A stretch of 64,000 nt of DNA from Pandoraea anhela (GTDB lineage: Bacteria > Pseudomonadota > Gammaproteobacteria > Burkholderiales > Burkholderiaceae). Below, one piece after another: positions 8,490-17,478 of the stretch. Both the position numbers and the translations under genes were made by a program. The DNA is taken from assembly GCF_902459655.1 (NCBI RefSeq), contig NZ_CABPSB010000013.1, forward strand, positions 62,001 through 126,000, given 5' to 3'. The notes under the pieces were generated by a model. It saw only the letters and a program-made list of their open reading frames with translations. It had not been told where the DNA came from and made no database searches. Each line of letters starts with the position of its first letter. Within the stretch, counting starts at the first letter, position 1.

Positions 8490-8904
8490 AGTCGTGTTCC
8501 TCAAGAGCCTTTTGAGCGAATAGGAGCCCCCCCGGCCGCCGTCGGACCGGCGAGCATCGAGCACGATGGTGCGTCGCTCATCTCCCGGACACCGACCATC
8601 GACTTCTAGTTATGGCTCCCGGGGAAACGGATGCCCGGTGCGCAGACAGGGCACCGGCCGAGGGGAGGTATTTCAGAGTGGGGTGGACTGTACTGCGGGA
8701 CTTCCCGGTTGGGCTACTTTCTGCTCAGCCGGGCTGATTTCTCGCATCAAATCGCTCTTCGGTGCGGATTTTCGTCAGCGTTTCCTCACCCCGCCGAGCC
8801 CGGTCCCCCGTCGTCGTTCGATGCGGGCGCGGTGGCGCTCGGTGTGTCGCAGGGGGCGCCCGATCACGAGAGCATTGCGGCATGAATCGTTCCGCAAACC
8901 CGCA
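8490..8904. other. Divergent intergenic region lysP / cobalamin riboswitch
   Basis: About 400 bases with no supported gene. It must contain the lysP promoter on the minus strand and the promoter for the B12-regulated leader on the plus strand. An imperfect stem (CCCGGTTGGGC with GCTCAGCCGGG, 8704-8733) is present. No clear consensus -35/-10 pair was found by eye. Confidence 0.5.
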
Positions 8905-9045
8905 GCACCACGTAGAATGCGCGCTACCGACGGCCGGAAGCTGGTGAGAATCCAGCGCGGTCGCGCCACTGTGACCCGTCACCCGCACGGGAAGTCAGAC
9001 CTGGCCGTCGGACTCATCGACCTTGTTTTTGGGGCGCGAAACCCC
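8905..9045 (+). promoter_or_regulatory. Cobalamin (B12) riboswitch
   Basis: The core has the class signature: GGAAGCTGGTGAGAATCCAG at 8936-8955, the B12-box-like CGCGCCACTGTGA at 8962-8974, and CACGGGAAGTCAGAC ending at 9000. A perfect 9-bp closing helix pairs CCGACGGCC (8927-8935) with GGCCGTCGG (9003-9011). A 3' hairpin (GGGG 9031-9034, CCCC 9042-9045) ends directly against an AGGAG ribosome site at 9046-9050. This geometry suggests translational control by sequestering that site when adenosyl- or other cobalamins bind. Outer boundaries are approximate. The genes downstream encode a TonB receptor and an ABC importer, which fits corrinoid uptake. Confidence 0.92.
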
Positions 9046-9057
9046 AGGAGACCTTGC

Positions 9058-9195
9058 ATGACCCGTACGCGTTGTTTGCCGCGAGCCGCCTCGCCGGCTT
9101 CCTTCCCCCTCGGTGACTTCCCCGTTGATGGCTCCCCTCGTTCGTGGTGCGCAAGGCCGGCGTGCTGCCGCCCGGCTTCGCTTCGGTTCGCCTGA
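9058..9195 (+). CDS. Possible 45-residue leader ORF behind the riboswitch
   Basis: The first ATG after the cobalamin riboswitch (9058) has AGGAG seven bases upstream and opens a 45-codon frame, MTRTRCLPRAASPASFPLGD and onward, with four Cys in all and three of them clustered near the C-terminus (WCARPACC). It ends 127 bases before the receptor gene, which has its own good ribosome site. I do not recognise the peptide. It could be a translated leader coupling riboswitch state to downstream transcription, or simply fortuitous. The arginine/proline/cysteine content is typical of random frames in GC-rich DNA, so caution is due. Confidence 0.3.
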   Translation: MTRTRCLPRAASPASFPLGDFPVDGSPRSWCARPACCRPASLRFA

Positions 9196-9322
9196 CCCGG
9201 CAGCGCGGCAAGACACGACGTGGGACCTGCCTGATTCGGCGCAAAGCGCCGATGTCTGGCCGCGTCTGCACGGATAAGCACACTATCGATAAGTCGTCGC
9301 CTCAGACGACAGGGGAAGTCTC

Positions 9323-11485
9323 ATGTATCACGCTCGTCCGACGGCCTTCGCGAAGGTCCCGGCTACGCGCGGCTTCGCGCTCACGCAAACCGCATTCATC
9401 GCTTTCTCACTGCTCGGCGGCGCCTGCGCGCCCGCGTTTGCTGCCGAAGACGCCCATCTGCCGCTCGTCACGATCCACGCCGGGCCCATGCGCGACGACG
9501 CGCCGCTCTCCACACCGACATCCACCGGCTCGCGCCTGAACCTGTCGAGCCTCGACACGCCCGCGAGCGTGGAGACGATCACGGCAACCCAGATCGAAGC
9601 GCGCGGCGACCAGACCGTGACCGATGCCGTCACGCGCGCCACCGGCTTCACCAGCAACGCGGCACCCGGCAACGGCGGCACGGCGCTTGCCGTGCGCGGC
9701 TTCTCCGGGCAGGAGTCGGTGATGACGCTCTACGACGGCACGCGCCTGTATCCCGGCGCCGGCACGATGACGTTCCCGTTCGATACCTGGCAGGTCGAGC
9801 GCATCGACGTGCTGCGCGGACCGGCGTCGGTGCTGTACGGTGAGGGCGCCATCGGCGGTGTGGTGAATGTCGTGCCGAAACGTGCGCAACGCGAGTACGC
9901 GACCACCGTGCAGGCGGGCCTCGGCACCGATGGACAGAAGCGTTTCGCGCTCGACACGACCGGCGCGCTCGGGCCGATGCTGTCGTATCGCTTCTACGTG
10001 AGCGACAACCGCAGCAACGGCTGGGTCGAGCGTGGCGAATCGCACACGACGTCTTTCGGTGGGGAGGTGAAGCTCGATGTCTCCCCGGCGCTGTCGTTCA
10101 CGCTGGACTATGACTACGGACGTCAGATGCCGGCGACGTACTTCGGCGTTCCGCTGAACAACGGCACGATCGATTCGACCCTGCGGTACAAAAACTTCAA
10201 CGTCGGCAATGCGCTGATTTCGTACTTCGATCAGTCGACGCGCCTCACGAGCGTCTATCGCATGGCGCCGGGCATTACGATCCGCGACCAGTTGTACTAC
10301 CTGAACACCAACCGGCACTGGCGCAACAGCGAAACGTATGAAATGGATCCGTCGACGCGGCTTATCACGCGCATCGACTACATCGAGATCCTTCAGCACG
10401 AGCATCAGGTCGGCAACCGGCTCGACGCGAGCATCGAGCGTAGCATCGCCGGTCATGCGAACCGCTTCGTGGTCGGCGCCGAGGCGAACCAGATTTCGTT
10501 CCAGCGCGACAGCAACACGCCCTTCGGTGGTTCCTCCGTGGTGAGCGCGGACGGGTTCGACCCGGGTGTTTTCGCCAGTCCCGATCCGACCGTCCCCGAA
10601 TTCCGCACACTCACGCGGCAGTTCGCGCTGTTCGCGGAAGATCGTTTCGACATCACGTCGCGACTGTCGGCCGTAGGGGGCATGCGTTACGACTACCTCG
10701 ACTATTCACGTCGGCAACTGGCGACCGGCACCGAGTTCGGCAAGACGTTCTCGAACGTCGGCTGGCGTCTGGGCCTCGTGTATCAACTCAGTCCCTCGGC
10801 GTCGGTGTACGGCCAGTACACGCGCGGCGCGGACAGCATCGGGTCCCTCGTCACGCTGTCGCAATCGCAGACGCGGTTCGATCTGGCGACGGGCCAGCAG
10901 TGGGAGGCCGGCATCAAGCACGAGCTGCCGGACGGGCGCGGCTTCTGGACGCTGGCCGTCTATCAGATCGTGAAGAACAACCTGCTCACGACCGATCCGC
11001 TCAATCCGACGTTGACGCAGCAGGTCGGTCAGCAGTCGTCGCGCGGTATCGAACTGTCGGGGGCACTGAAGCTCGGCTATGGGGTCTCGGTCGAGGCGAA
11101 CGCCTCGCTGCTGCGCGCGCGTTTCGACCGTTTCGACGAGCGCGTTGGCGGTGTGGCCGTCTCGCGCAACGGCAATGTGCCGAACAATGTGCCGCAGCAG
11201 ACCGCCAATCTGTGGCTGACTTACTCGCCGATCCATGACGTGGTGATCGGCACGGGGTTGCGCTACGTCGGGCGTCGCTACAGCGATAACGCGAATACGG
11301 CGCCGATGCCGTCCTACACGGTGTTCGATGCATCGGCGTCGTGGCAGGCGACAAAGCGTGTGAATCTCGCGCTCTATGCCCGCAATCTGACGAACCGCGC
11401 GTATGCGGTCACGTCCGAGTCGCCGGCGGCGTGGCTGCTGGGCCCGTCGCGGTCGGCGCAAGTCGTTGCGACGATGAAGTTCTGA
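9323..11485 (+). CDS. TonB-dependent outer-membrane receptor, B12-riboswitch controlled
   Basis: 720 residues with an N-terminal signal peptide (hydrophobic stretch ending PAFAAED near residue 40), a plug domain of about 130 residues (TPASVETITATQIEARG ... VLRGPASVLYGEGAIGGVVN) and a 22-strand barrel ending in the usual terminal Phe (VVATMKF). The plug sequence is of the siderophore-receptor type (FhuE/FpvA-like) more than the classical E. coli BtuB type. It follows the cobalamin riboswitch and precedes an ABC importer, so its ligand is probably a corrinoid such as cobalamin or cobinamide. AGGGGAA lies seven bases before the ATG. Energy would come from TonB-ExbBD, encoded elsewhere. Functionally it fills the BtuB position; I withhold the symbol because the sequence type differs. 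Confidence 0.85.
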   Translation: MYHARPTAFAKVPATRGFALTQTAFIAFSLLGGACAPAFAAEDAHLPLVTIHAGPMRDDAPLSTPTSTGSRLNLSSLDTPASVETITATQIEARGDQTVTDAVTRATGFTSNAAPGNGGTALAVRGFSGQESVMTLYDGTRLYPGAGTMTFPFDTWQVERIDVLRGPASVLYGEGAIGGVVNVVPKRAQREYATTVQAGLGTDGQKRFALDTTGALGPMLSYRFYVSDNRSNGWVERGESHTTSFGGEVKLDVSPALSFTLDYDYGRQMPATYFGVPLNNGTIDSTLRYKNFNVGNALISYFDQSTRLTSVYRMAPGITIRDQLYYLNTNRHWRNSETYEMDPSTRLITRIDYIEILQHEHQVGNRLDASIERSIAGHANRFVVGAEANQISFQRDSNTPFGGSSVVSADGFDPGVFASPDPTVPEFRTLTRQFALFAEDRFDITSRLSAVGGMRYDYLDYSRRQLATGTEFGKTFSNVGWRLGLVYQLSPSASVYGQYTRGADSIGSLVTLSQSQTRFDLATGQQWEAGIKHELPDGRGFWTLAVYQIVKNNLLTTDPLNPTLTQQVGQQSSRGIELSGALKLGYGVSVEANASLLRARFDRFDERVGGVAVSRNGNVPNNVPQQTANLWLTYSPIHDVVIGTGLRYVGRRYSDNANTAPMPSYTVFDASASWQATKRVNLALYARNLTNRAYAVTSESPAAWLLGPSRSAQVVATMKF

Positions 11486-11497
11486 GGCGCGCCGACG

Positions 11498-12289
11498 ATG
11501 CCTGGCGACTTCCACATCGCACACCTTCGCTGGTCGCCTGCGGATCTTGCCCGTGCGCAAGCCGCGCCGCTGCTCCAGTCCATCACGCTGAACGTTGCGC
11601 AGGGCGAGTTCGTCGGGCTGATCGGGCCGAACGGCAGCGGCAAGACGAGTCTGCTGCGCTGCGCATTCCGCTATGCAAGGCCGCAAGCCGGTACGGTGAC
11701 GCTCGACGGGACGGACCTGTGGCGCGTGTCGCCTCGCTGGTCGGCGCAGCACGTTGCGGTGCTGTTGCAGGAGTTGCCGGACGATTTCGGATTGAGCGTC
11801 GAGCAGGTGGTATGGATGGGGCGCACGCCCCACAAACGCCTGCTCGATGCCGATACGCCCGCCGATGCCGCAATCGTTGCGAATGCGTTGCGCGACGTCG
11901 ATATGACGAGCGCACGCGATCGCGCATTCGCCACGTTGTCCGGCGGCGAGAAACAGCGCGTGCTGCTCGCGCGGGCGCTCGCTCAACAGCCCGACGTATT
12001 GATGCTCGATGAGCCGACCAGCTTTCTCGATCTGCATCATCAGGTCGAGTTGATGCGGCGGATCCGTTCGTTGAACGTCACCACGCTCGCGACGATTCAC
12101 GACCTCAATCTCGCTGCCGCGTATTGCGACCGGCTGTACGTGCTGGCCGGGGGCGAGATCGTCGCGCACGGCACGCCCGCCGACGTGCTCACGGCCGAAC
12201 TGCTCGCACGCGTATTCAAGGTCGACGCGCTCGTCGATGCGCATCCCGTTACCCACCGTCCACGAATCACACTCGTTCATCCCCTATGA
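11498..12289 (+). CDS. ABC transporter ATP-binding protein (FecCD/BtuD type)
   Basis: 263 residues with the complete ATPase cassette: Walker A GPNGSGKTS at about 43-51, Q-loop around LLQELPDDFG, signature LSGGEKQR, Walker B VLMLDEPTSFLD, and the H-switch ATIHDLN. The order and spacing match the iron-siderophore/B12 importer subfamily. It begins 12 bases after the receptor stop, and its TGA overlaps the start of the binding-protein gene as ATGA, so the three ABC genes are translationally coupled. It would drive the permease at 13302 from the cytoplasmic face. The substrate is inferred to be a corrinoid from the riboswitch. It therefore occupies the btuD role. Confidence 0.9.
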   Translation: MPGDFHIAHLRWSPADLARAQAAPLLQSITLNVAQGEFVGLIGPNGSGKTSLLRCAFRYARPQAGTVTLDGTDLWRVSPRWSAQHVAVLLQELPDDFGLSVEQVVWMGRTPHKRLLDADTPADAAIVANALRDVDMTSARDRAFATLSGGEKQRVLLARALAQQPDVLMLDEPTSFLDLHHQVELMRRIRSLNVTTLATIHDLNLAAAYCDRLYVLAGGEIVAHGTPADVLTAELLARVFKVDALVDAHPVTHRPRITLVHPL

Positions 12290-13305
12290 AACGCTCTGTC
12301 TTGCTTGGCGCGATGGTGCTCGGCTTCGCGTTGCCGACCGTCGCGTATGTCTCGCACGCCGCGCCGGCCATCGTGCAGGCTACCGCGCGAGCCGCGACAC
12401 CCGTCGCGCACTATCCCGTGACCGTGCAAAGCTGCAATCGCACCGTGACCTTCGAGCGCGCGCCGAAACGCGCGGTCAGCAACGACGCGAATCTCACCGA
12501 AATGATGATCTCGCTCGGCCTGAAGTCGCGCATGGTCGGCTTTACGGGCATCAGCGGATGGCAAACCGCTAACGCCGCGCTACGCCAGCAGCTCGCAGGA
12601 CTGCCGGAACTTGCGCAGCGCTATCCGTCGGTGGAAGTGCTGGTGCAGGCCGGCGCCGACTTCTACTTCGCCGGATGGAACTACGGCATGCATGTGGGCG
12701 GGCCGGTGACGCCCGCACTGCTCGCGCCGCTGGGCATCCGCACATATGAACTGAGCGAGTCGTGCGCTCATGTGATGCCGCGCGGGGCAGCGTCGTTCGA
12801 CGACGTTTACAACGATCTGCGTAACCTGGGACGCATTTTCGACGTCGAGCCTGCCGCAAACACCCTCATCGAGCGGATGAAGACACAGCTTGAGGCATTG
12901 AAGCGCCGTGTGGCGGGCAAGTCCGCGCCGGTGAGCACATTCGTCTACGACAGCGGTGAGGACAGCCCTTTCACGGCGGGACGTCTCGCCATGCCGACCG
13001 CGCTCATCGAGGCGGCGGGCGGACGCAACGTGATGGACGACGTCGCTCAAAGCTGGACGCGGGTGAGTTGGGAAACCGTCGTCGCGCGCAACCCGCAGGC
13101 CATCGTGATCGTCGATTACGGCGCGGTCACGGCCGCGCAGAAGATCGCTTTCTTGCTGAACCAACCGGCGCTGCGTCAGGTCGACGCGATCCGCGCGCGT
13201 CGCTTTATCGTGGTGCCATACGATGACGCGACGCCGGGCATTCACAACGTTCGGGCGGCGCAGACGATTGCACGCGGTCTGCATCCGCAGGCGTTCGCCA
13301 GATGA
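12286..13305 (+). CDS. Periplasmic corrinoid/siderophore-binding protein (BtuF/FepB type)
   Basis: 339 residues. A signal peptide (MKRSVLLGAMVLGFALPTVA, cleavage around the SHA-AP site) leads into a class III substrate-binding fold, visible as YPVTVQSCNRTVTFERAPKR, the NLTEMMISLGL helix, YPSVEVLVQAGADF, and the second lobe ETVVARNPQAIVIVDYG. No lipobox is seen in the signal peptide. It should be soluble in the periplasm and hand the ligand to the permease. The start ATG overlaps the ATPase stop and the stop overlaps the permease start, both as ATGA, so all three subunits are made together. Specificity is inferred from the upstream cobalamin riboswitch; siderophore binding is the main alternative. 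Confidence 0.87.
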   Translation: MKRSVLLGAMVLGFALPTVAYVSHAAPAIVQATARAATPVAHYPVTVQSCNRTVTFERAPKRAVSNDANLTEMMISLGLKSRMVGFTGISGWQTANAALRQQLAGLPELAQRYPSVEVLVQAGADFYFAGWNYGMHVGGPVTPALLAPLGIRTYELSESCAHVMPRGAASFDDVYNDLRNLGRIFDVEPAANTLIERMKTQLEALKRRVAGKSAPVSTFVYDSGEDSPFTAGRLAMPTALIEAAGGRNVMDDVAQSWTRVSWETVVARNPQAIVIVDYGAVTAAQKIAFLLNQPALRQVDAIRARRFIVVPYDDATPGIHNVRAAQTIARGLHPQAFAR

Positions 13306-14348
13306 CGCGCGGGAACGCATGTGCGGCGCGCGTCGCCATGGTCGTGCTCGCGGTCGCGTTGATCGTCTCCGTCGTGCTGGCGACCGGCATCGGGCCGACG
13401 TCCATCGCGCCGGCGTTGACGATGCGGATCGTCGTGGCGCATCTGACGGGCGGTGTGCCGGGGATGGACGCTGGCGCGCACGGGGGGAGCGCGGCGCAGG
13501 ACGCCGTGGTGTGGCTGATCCGGTTGCCGCGCGTGTTGCTCGCGGGCATTGTGGGGGCGGCGCTGGCGATGGTCGGCGTGGCGTTGCAGGCGGTGACGGC
13601 TAACCGGCTGGCGGATCCGCATTTGCTCGGCGTAAGCGCGGGCGCGACCCTCGGTGCGGTGTTCGCGACGCTCTTTCTCGGTGCCGTCTTCGGGCCGTTC
13701 ACGTTGTCGCTGATGGCGTTCGCGGGGGCTGCTTGCGCGACGCTCGCGGTGATCGTGCTGGCGCACCGGCATGGACGGCTCGAACGGGATCGTCTGTTGC
13801 TTGCGGGCATCGCGGTGTCGTTCGTGATGTTGGCGGGGGCGAATCTGCTGCTGTATCTCGGCGATCAGCGTGCGGCATCGTCCGTGCTGTTCTGGACGCT
13901 TGGCGGCCTCGGCCTCGCTCGCTGGGACCTGCTGGCGATACCGGGGGCGATTGCGTTTGCGGGTGCCGTTGTGCTGATCGGTCGCCGTCGCGCGCTGAAC
14001 GCGCTCATGACGGGCGATCTTGCCGCCGTGACGCTCGGCGTGAATGTGCCGCGCGTGCGCGCCGAGGTGTTCCTGACCAGTGCGCTCGTCACGGGCGCGA
14101 TGGTGGCCGTAAGTGGCGCCATCGGGTTCGTCGGCCTGGTCACGCCGCACGCCTGCCGCCCATTCGTTGGCGCGGAGCATGGCCGCTTGCTGCCGGTCTC
14201 GGCATTGCTCGGCGCCGTGTTGCTGATATGGGGCGACGTGCTCGCCCGCACGCTGATCGCGCCGGAGGATTTGCCCATCGGCGTTGTGACGGCGTTGGTC
14301 GGGGGCGGGTGCTTTGTGGCGTTGTTGCGGTTTCAGGGGCGAGGGTAG
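13302..14348 (+). CDS. ABC transporter permease (FecCD/BtuC family)
   Basis: 348 residues with about ten membrane helices. Family landmarks are IRLPRVLLAGIVGAALAMVG, the ATPase-contact region NRLADPHLLGVSAGATLGAV, FWTLGGLG, and GFVGLVTPHACRPFVGAEH (normally VPH..R, so slightly divergent at the Ala-Cys pair). It is the last gene of the B12-controlled operon and overlaps the binding-protein gene by four bases. It forms the inner-membrane channel of the importer as a homodimer (family knowledge). The next gene is convergent on the minus strand, 87 bases away. Confidence 0.9.
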   Translation: MTRGNACAARVAMVVLAVALIVSVVLATGIGPTSIAPALTMRIVVAHLTGGVPGMDAGAHGGSAAQDAVVWLIRLPRVLLAGIVGAALAMVGVALQAVTANRLADPHLLGVSAGATLGAVFATLFLGAVFGPFTLSLMAFAGAACATLAVIVLAHRHGRLERDRLLLAGIAVSFVMLAGANLLLYLGDQRAASSVLFWTLGGLGLARWDLLAIPGAIAFAGAVVLIGRRRALNALMTGDLAAVTLGVNVPRVRAEVFLTSALVTGAMVAVSGAIGFVGLVTPHACRPFVGAEHGRLLPVSALLGAVLLIWGDVLARTLIAPEDLPIGVVTALVGGGCFVALLRFQGRG

Positions 14349-14435
14349 GAAGCGCGGCTAGCGCACTTCCCGTGACGCTCGAACCCGCCGCCCGATGGCC
14401 GCGACGATCGTGGCCATCGATGCGAAGCTGCTACC

Positions 14436-15137
14436 TCAGAAGCGGCCGCGCACGCCCACGAACACTTCGTTCGACGCTAATCGTCCCTTCAACTGTTCGT
14501 CGCGCGCGCCGATACGGTTCTGGAACGTGTTGAAGCTGGTCTCGACATTGCCCATGTCGACGTAGCGATAGCCGACGTCGAGCGTGAAACGCTTGTCGAT
14601 GGCGTAGCTGACGCCGGCACCGGCGGAATACGTCAGGTTCGTCTGCGTGCGAGACGCGAAACGTCTCGACGGGTTGCCCTGCCAGCCGTCGGCCGAGATG
14701 ATCGCTACGCCCAGGCCGAGCGTGCCGTAGACCGAGAATCCGTGACCCAGATCGAAGTCGCGGTAGCCGTTGAGCATGAGTCGCTGCGACGAGACCTTGA
14801 AGCGGTTGGCGTTCGCGTTGAACGGCGCCCAGTAGCTGTCGAACTCGCCGCTTCGTTTGAACACGTATTCGCCTTCCGCACGCCAGCCACCGCCGAACTG
14901 ATAGCCCAGCGCGAGCGAGCCGGTCATGCGAGCCTTGGCTTTCGGACCGGCGATCATGCCGGAGACGCGCGGACTCGTGAGTTCCATGCTGTTGATCTTG
15001 TCGAATGCGCCGATCAGACGCGCCGCGCCGTAGTAGCCGGTCGATTCCGCCGCTTGCTGCGGCATGCCGTCGGCGAACGCGGCGCCCGGGAACCCCAGCG
15101 CAACCCATGATGCGATGACGAGTTTCTGTTTCCTCAT
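14436..15137 (-). CDS. Outer-membrane beta-barrel protein (OmpA-like barrel / opacity type)
   Basis: 233 residues. A signal peptide (MRKQKLVIASWVALGFPGAA, then FA-DG) precedes an eight-stranded barrel of the PF13505 kind: alternating strands such as SLALGYQFGGGWRAEGEYVF, FSVYGTLGLGVA, SAGAGVSYAIDKRFTLDVG YR and a terminal Phe in FVGVRGRF. It is predicted to sit in the outer membrane with exposed loops rich in Asn and Ser. It has no periplasmic OmpA domain. Its location beside a two-component system could mean local control, but a promoter-sized gap precedes it and no shared transcript is evident. Function (porin, adhesin or structural) cannot be told. Confidence 0.75.
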   Translation of the reverse strand: MRKQKLVIASWVALGFPGAAFADGMPQQAAESTGYYGAARLIGAFDKINSMELTSPRVSGMIAGPKAKARMTGSLALGYQFGGGWRAEGEYVFKRSGEFDSYWAPFNANANRFKVSSQRLMLNGYRDFDLGHGFSVYGTLGLGVAIISADGWQGNPSRRFASRTQTNLTYSAGAGVSYAIDKRFTLDVGYRYVDMGNVETSFNTFQNRIGARDEQLKGRLASNEVFVGVRGRF

Positions 15138-15232
15138 AGACTTTCTCTCATACGTAACGATGTGAACCGCTATCGTAGGAAGTCCAACGTCCGCGAGGTA
15201 TCCGCCGGGCTACTGAACACGCTTCCGTAGCG

Positions 15233-15871
15233 CTACGGAGACCCGCGCGGAAGGAGCGGCGCGAAATCCCGGACCAGCGCCACGAGGGACGTCACGTCAA
15301 GCTTGTCGAACAGCGTGGCCCGATAGGTCTCCACCGTGCGGGGAGAGAGTCCCAGCACTCGCGCTATTTCCTTGTTGCTTGCGCCCTTGACGATCCAGTC
15401 GAGCACCTCCCGCTCGCGTCCGCTCAGTGACGCCAGTCCCGCTCGCCGGTGCTGTCGCGCACGCTCCAGATCGCGCAGCGCCAGATGCGTTCGCAAGGCT
15501 TGCTGCACCGTCGCGATCAGTTCGTGGTCGTCGACCGGTTTGCGCAGAAAGTCGATGGCGCCTCGCTTGAACGCCTGACGACAGGTATCGATGCTGCCGT
15601 GGCCGGTAAGTACGATGACCGGCACGTCCGCTGGCTTGCCCAGTCGCTCCAACGCGTCCAGCCCGTTCATGCCCGGCATGCGGATGTCCAGCAACACGCA
15701 GCCGATGCCGGGCGACGCCGCGATCGCATCGAACAAGGCCCCGGCGTCGCAGAATTGTCGGCTGGGTACGCCCACCGTGCGTAACAACAGCGCGATGCCG
15801 TCGCGCACGGCGCTGTCGTCGTCCACGATGGCCACGTCCGGCACGTGCGTTTTGTGGGGGGCGAGGCTCAC
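15233..15871 (-). CDS. Two-component response regulator, FixJ/TodT type
   Basis: 212 residues from a GTG start that overlaps the kinase stop (GTGA). The receiver domain (about 10-125) has AIVDDDSAV, phospho-acceptor Asp in CVLLDIRMPGMNG, the Thr of VLTGHGSID and the Lys of FLRKPVDD. The C-terminal LuxR-type HTH (about 145-205) reads LSGREREVLDWIVKGASNKE, then LGLSPRTVETYRATLFDKL. It is translated together with the histidine kinase upstream. The pilus operon lies just before them on the same strand, so it is the most obvious candidate target, but the target genes are not proven. An inverted TACGT repeat at 22324-22338 near the pilin promoter is one possible site. Confidence 0.9.
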   Translation of the reverse strand: MSLAPHKTHVPDVAIVDDDSAVRDGIALLLRTVGVPSRQFCDAGALFDAIAASPGIGCVLLDIRMPGMNGLDALERLGKPADVPVIVLTGHGSIDTCRQAFKRGAIDFLRKPVDDHELIATVQQALRTHLALRDLERARQHRRAGLASLSGREREVLDWIVKGASNKEIARVLGLSPRTVETYRATLFDKLDVTSLVALVRDFAPLLPRGSP

Positions 15872-17295
15872 GAATGGCCGTCCGCCAGCGGCAGGCATAG
15901 CGAGGCTTCGGCGCCGCCGGCGGGCCGGTTGCGCAGGGTCAGGCTGCCGTTCTGGCGATAGGTCAGCGTCTGGCAAAGCGGCAGGCCGAGTCCGAGGCCA
16001 TGCGGGCGTGTGGTGAAGAATGGCGTGAATACCTTCGGCATGTCGGCATCGTCGATGCCGGTGCCGTTGTCGATGACGCTGAATCGGTAGCTGTGCCCGA
16101 ATCGCTCGCCGAGCACCATGACGTGCGCTTGCGGCACGCCGGCGACGGCGTCGCACGCGTTCTGGATCAGATTGTGGAGAATTTGCTCGACGGCGGCCTG
16201 ATCGGCCAGCGGACGTGCGCCCGGTGTGATGTCGTGCCAGTCCAGACGCACCTGCGCACGTGCTGCACTGCTTTGGAACAGGGGCAGCAGATTCAAAACC
16301 GTCGCCCCGGGATCGAATGCCTGCGCGGCGAGTCCGCCGTGCGAGCCGACGGCCGAGCGCAGGCGTTCGATGATTCGCGCGGCGCGTTTCGCCTGCGCCA
16401 CGCTCGTTTGCAAGGCGGCGCGCACGTTGTCGCGCTCGTCCGGCAGGTCGAGCAATCGCTCGGCAGCGCGCACATGCGACACGATCGCCATCAACGGCTG
16501 GTTCAACTCGTGCGCTAGGCCTGCCGCCATTTCGCCGAAGGTGTCGAGGTTGGTGAAGCGTTCGAGTCGGGCGCGTGTGCGCTCGCGCGCCCGCGCCAGC
16601 CGCAGACGTCTGCCGCCGAGCAGCGCGAGTACCGCGAGCAGAACGACGGCATTCCAGAGCGTGATCGACAGCCATGGCAGATGCGACAGCGTGACGATCC
16701 GGGACGTCCGCAACGTCAGGGCGCGTGAGGAGATCGGCAGGCGCTTTTCCACGGTCAGAACCCAGACCACCGGCAGGGCGTCCGGTTCGCGATGCAGTAA
16801 CGCGAAGATGCTGCCGTCGATCCGGACTTCGGCGGATGACAGCGACGACGGCCAGTCCCGGGCGGAGAGCATGGCGAAGGGATCGATGCGGATGGCCCAC
16901 GGTGCGTCCGTAAACATCCAGTAAGACGCTTCCTCGAATTCGAACTCGACCTGATGCGGATGCACGGACGGCGGCCGGGCGGGCGGCAGCGACCCGTCTG
17001 CAACGATCCAACCGATATCGCTTCGCCAATGCGCCAGATCGATGAGTTGAGGCATGCGCTTGCGTAGCGTCTCATGGAGCGACTGCGGTATGACGGAAGG
17101 ACTCGCGGCATCCAGCGTGGTGAGCACCGCGGCATGCTGCGCCCCTTTTTCCGCAATCAGACGCAGTGCGATGCCGGAGTCCTGGAAGAGGCGGTCATGC
17201 GCTTCGGTGTAGGCGCGGGCAAGAATCAGGGCGGTACCGGTGGCGCTTAGAACCAGTCCAGCCACCAATGCCATCAGACAAGCGGAACGACGCAT
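15868..17295 (-). CDS. Sensor histidine kinase, membrane-bound
   Basis: 475 residues. The first helix (about 5-25, LMALVAGLVLSATGTALIL) and a second near residue 215 (LWNAVVLLAVLALLGG) enclose a periplasmic sensor domain of about 180 residues that I cannot assign. The cytoplasmic part has the HisKA motif GEMAAGLAHELNQPLMAIVS with the phospho-His, the N-box ILHNLIQNACDAVA, and the G-boxes DNGTGIDD and GLGLGLPLCQ. This HELNQP type belongs to the NtrB/DctB/FixL-like group. The start at 17295 follows GAGGTGA; an upstream ATG at 17355 lacks one. Its stop overlaps the response-regulator start. Confidence 0.88.
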   Translation of the reverse strand: MRRSACLMALVAGLVLSATGTALILARAYTEAHDRLFQDSGIALRLIAEKGAQHAAVLTTLDAASPSVIPQSLHETLRKRMPQLIDLAHWRSDIGWIVADGSLPPARPPSVHPHQVEFEFEEASYWMFTDAPWAIRIDPFAMLSARDWPSSLSSAEVRIDGSIFALLHREPDALPVVWVLTVEKRLPISSRALTLRTSRIVTLSHLPWLSITLWNAVVLLAVLALLGGRRLRLARARERTRARLERFTNLDTFGEMAAGLAHELNQPLMAIVSHVRAAERLLDLPDERDNVRAALQTSVAQAKRAARIIERLRSAVGSHGGLAAQAFDPGATVLNLLPLFQSSAARAQVRLDWHDITPGARPLADQAAVEQILHNLIQNACDAVAGVPQAHVMVLGERFGHSYRFSVIDNGTGIDDADMPKVFTPFFTTRPHGLGLGLPLCQTLTYRQNGSLTLRNRPAGGAEASLCLPLADGHS

Positions 17296-17478
17296 GCAGA
17301 GATCACCTCGGCGCCGCCAATACTCAATCGGCGACGACGCGTGGGTGTAAGTCAATAAAGCCGAGAGTCTTATGCACGGCGAGCGAAGCTGTAAATCGGA
17401 TTGATCCCAAAGTTGATTGGGAAATAGCCCATTGACGATGGCGCATACGGCAGCAGGGCCTCACGTCATAGCGACGCC

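Noticed and set aside
8490-8904. Lysine riboswitch upstream of lysP
   Set aside because: I looked for the conserved lysine-aptamer core on the minus strand and did not see it; only an imperfect stem is present.
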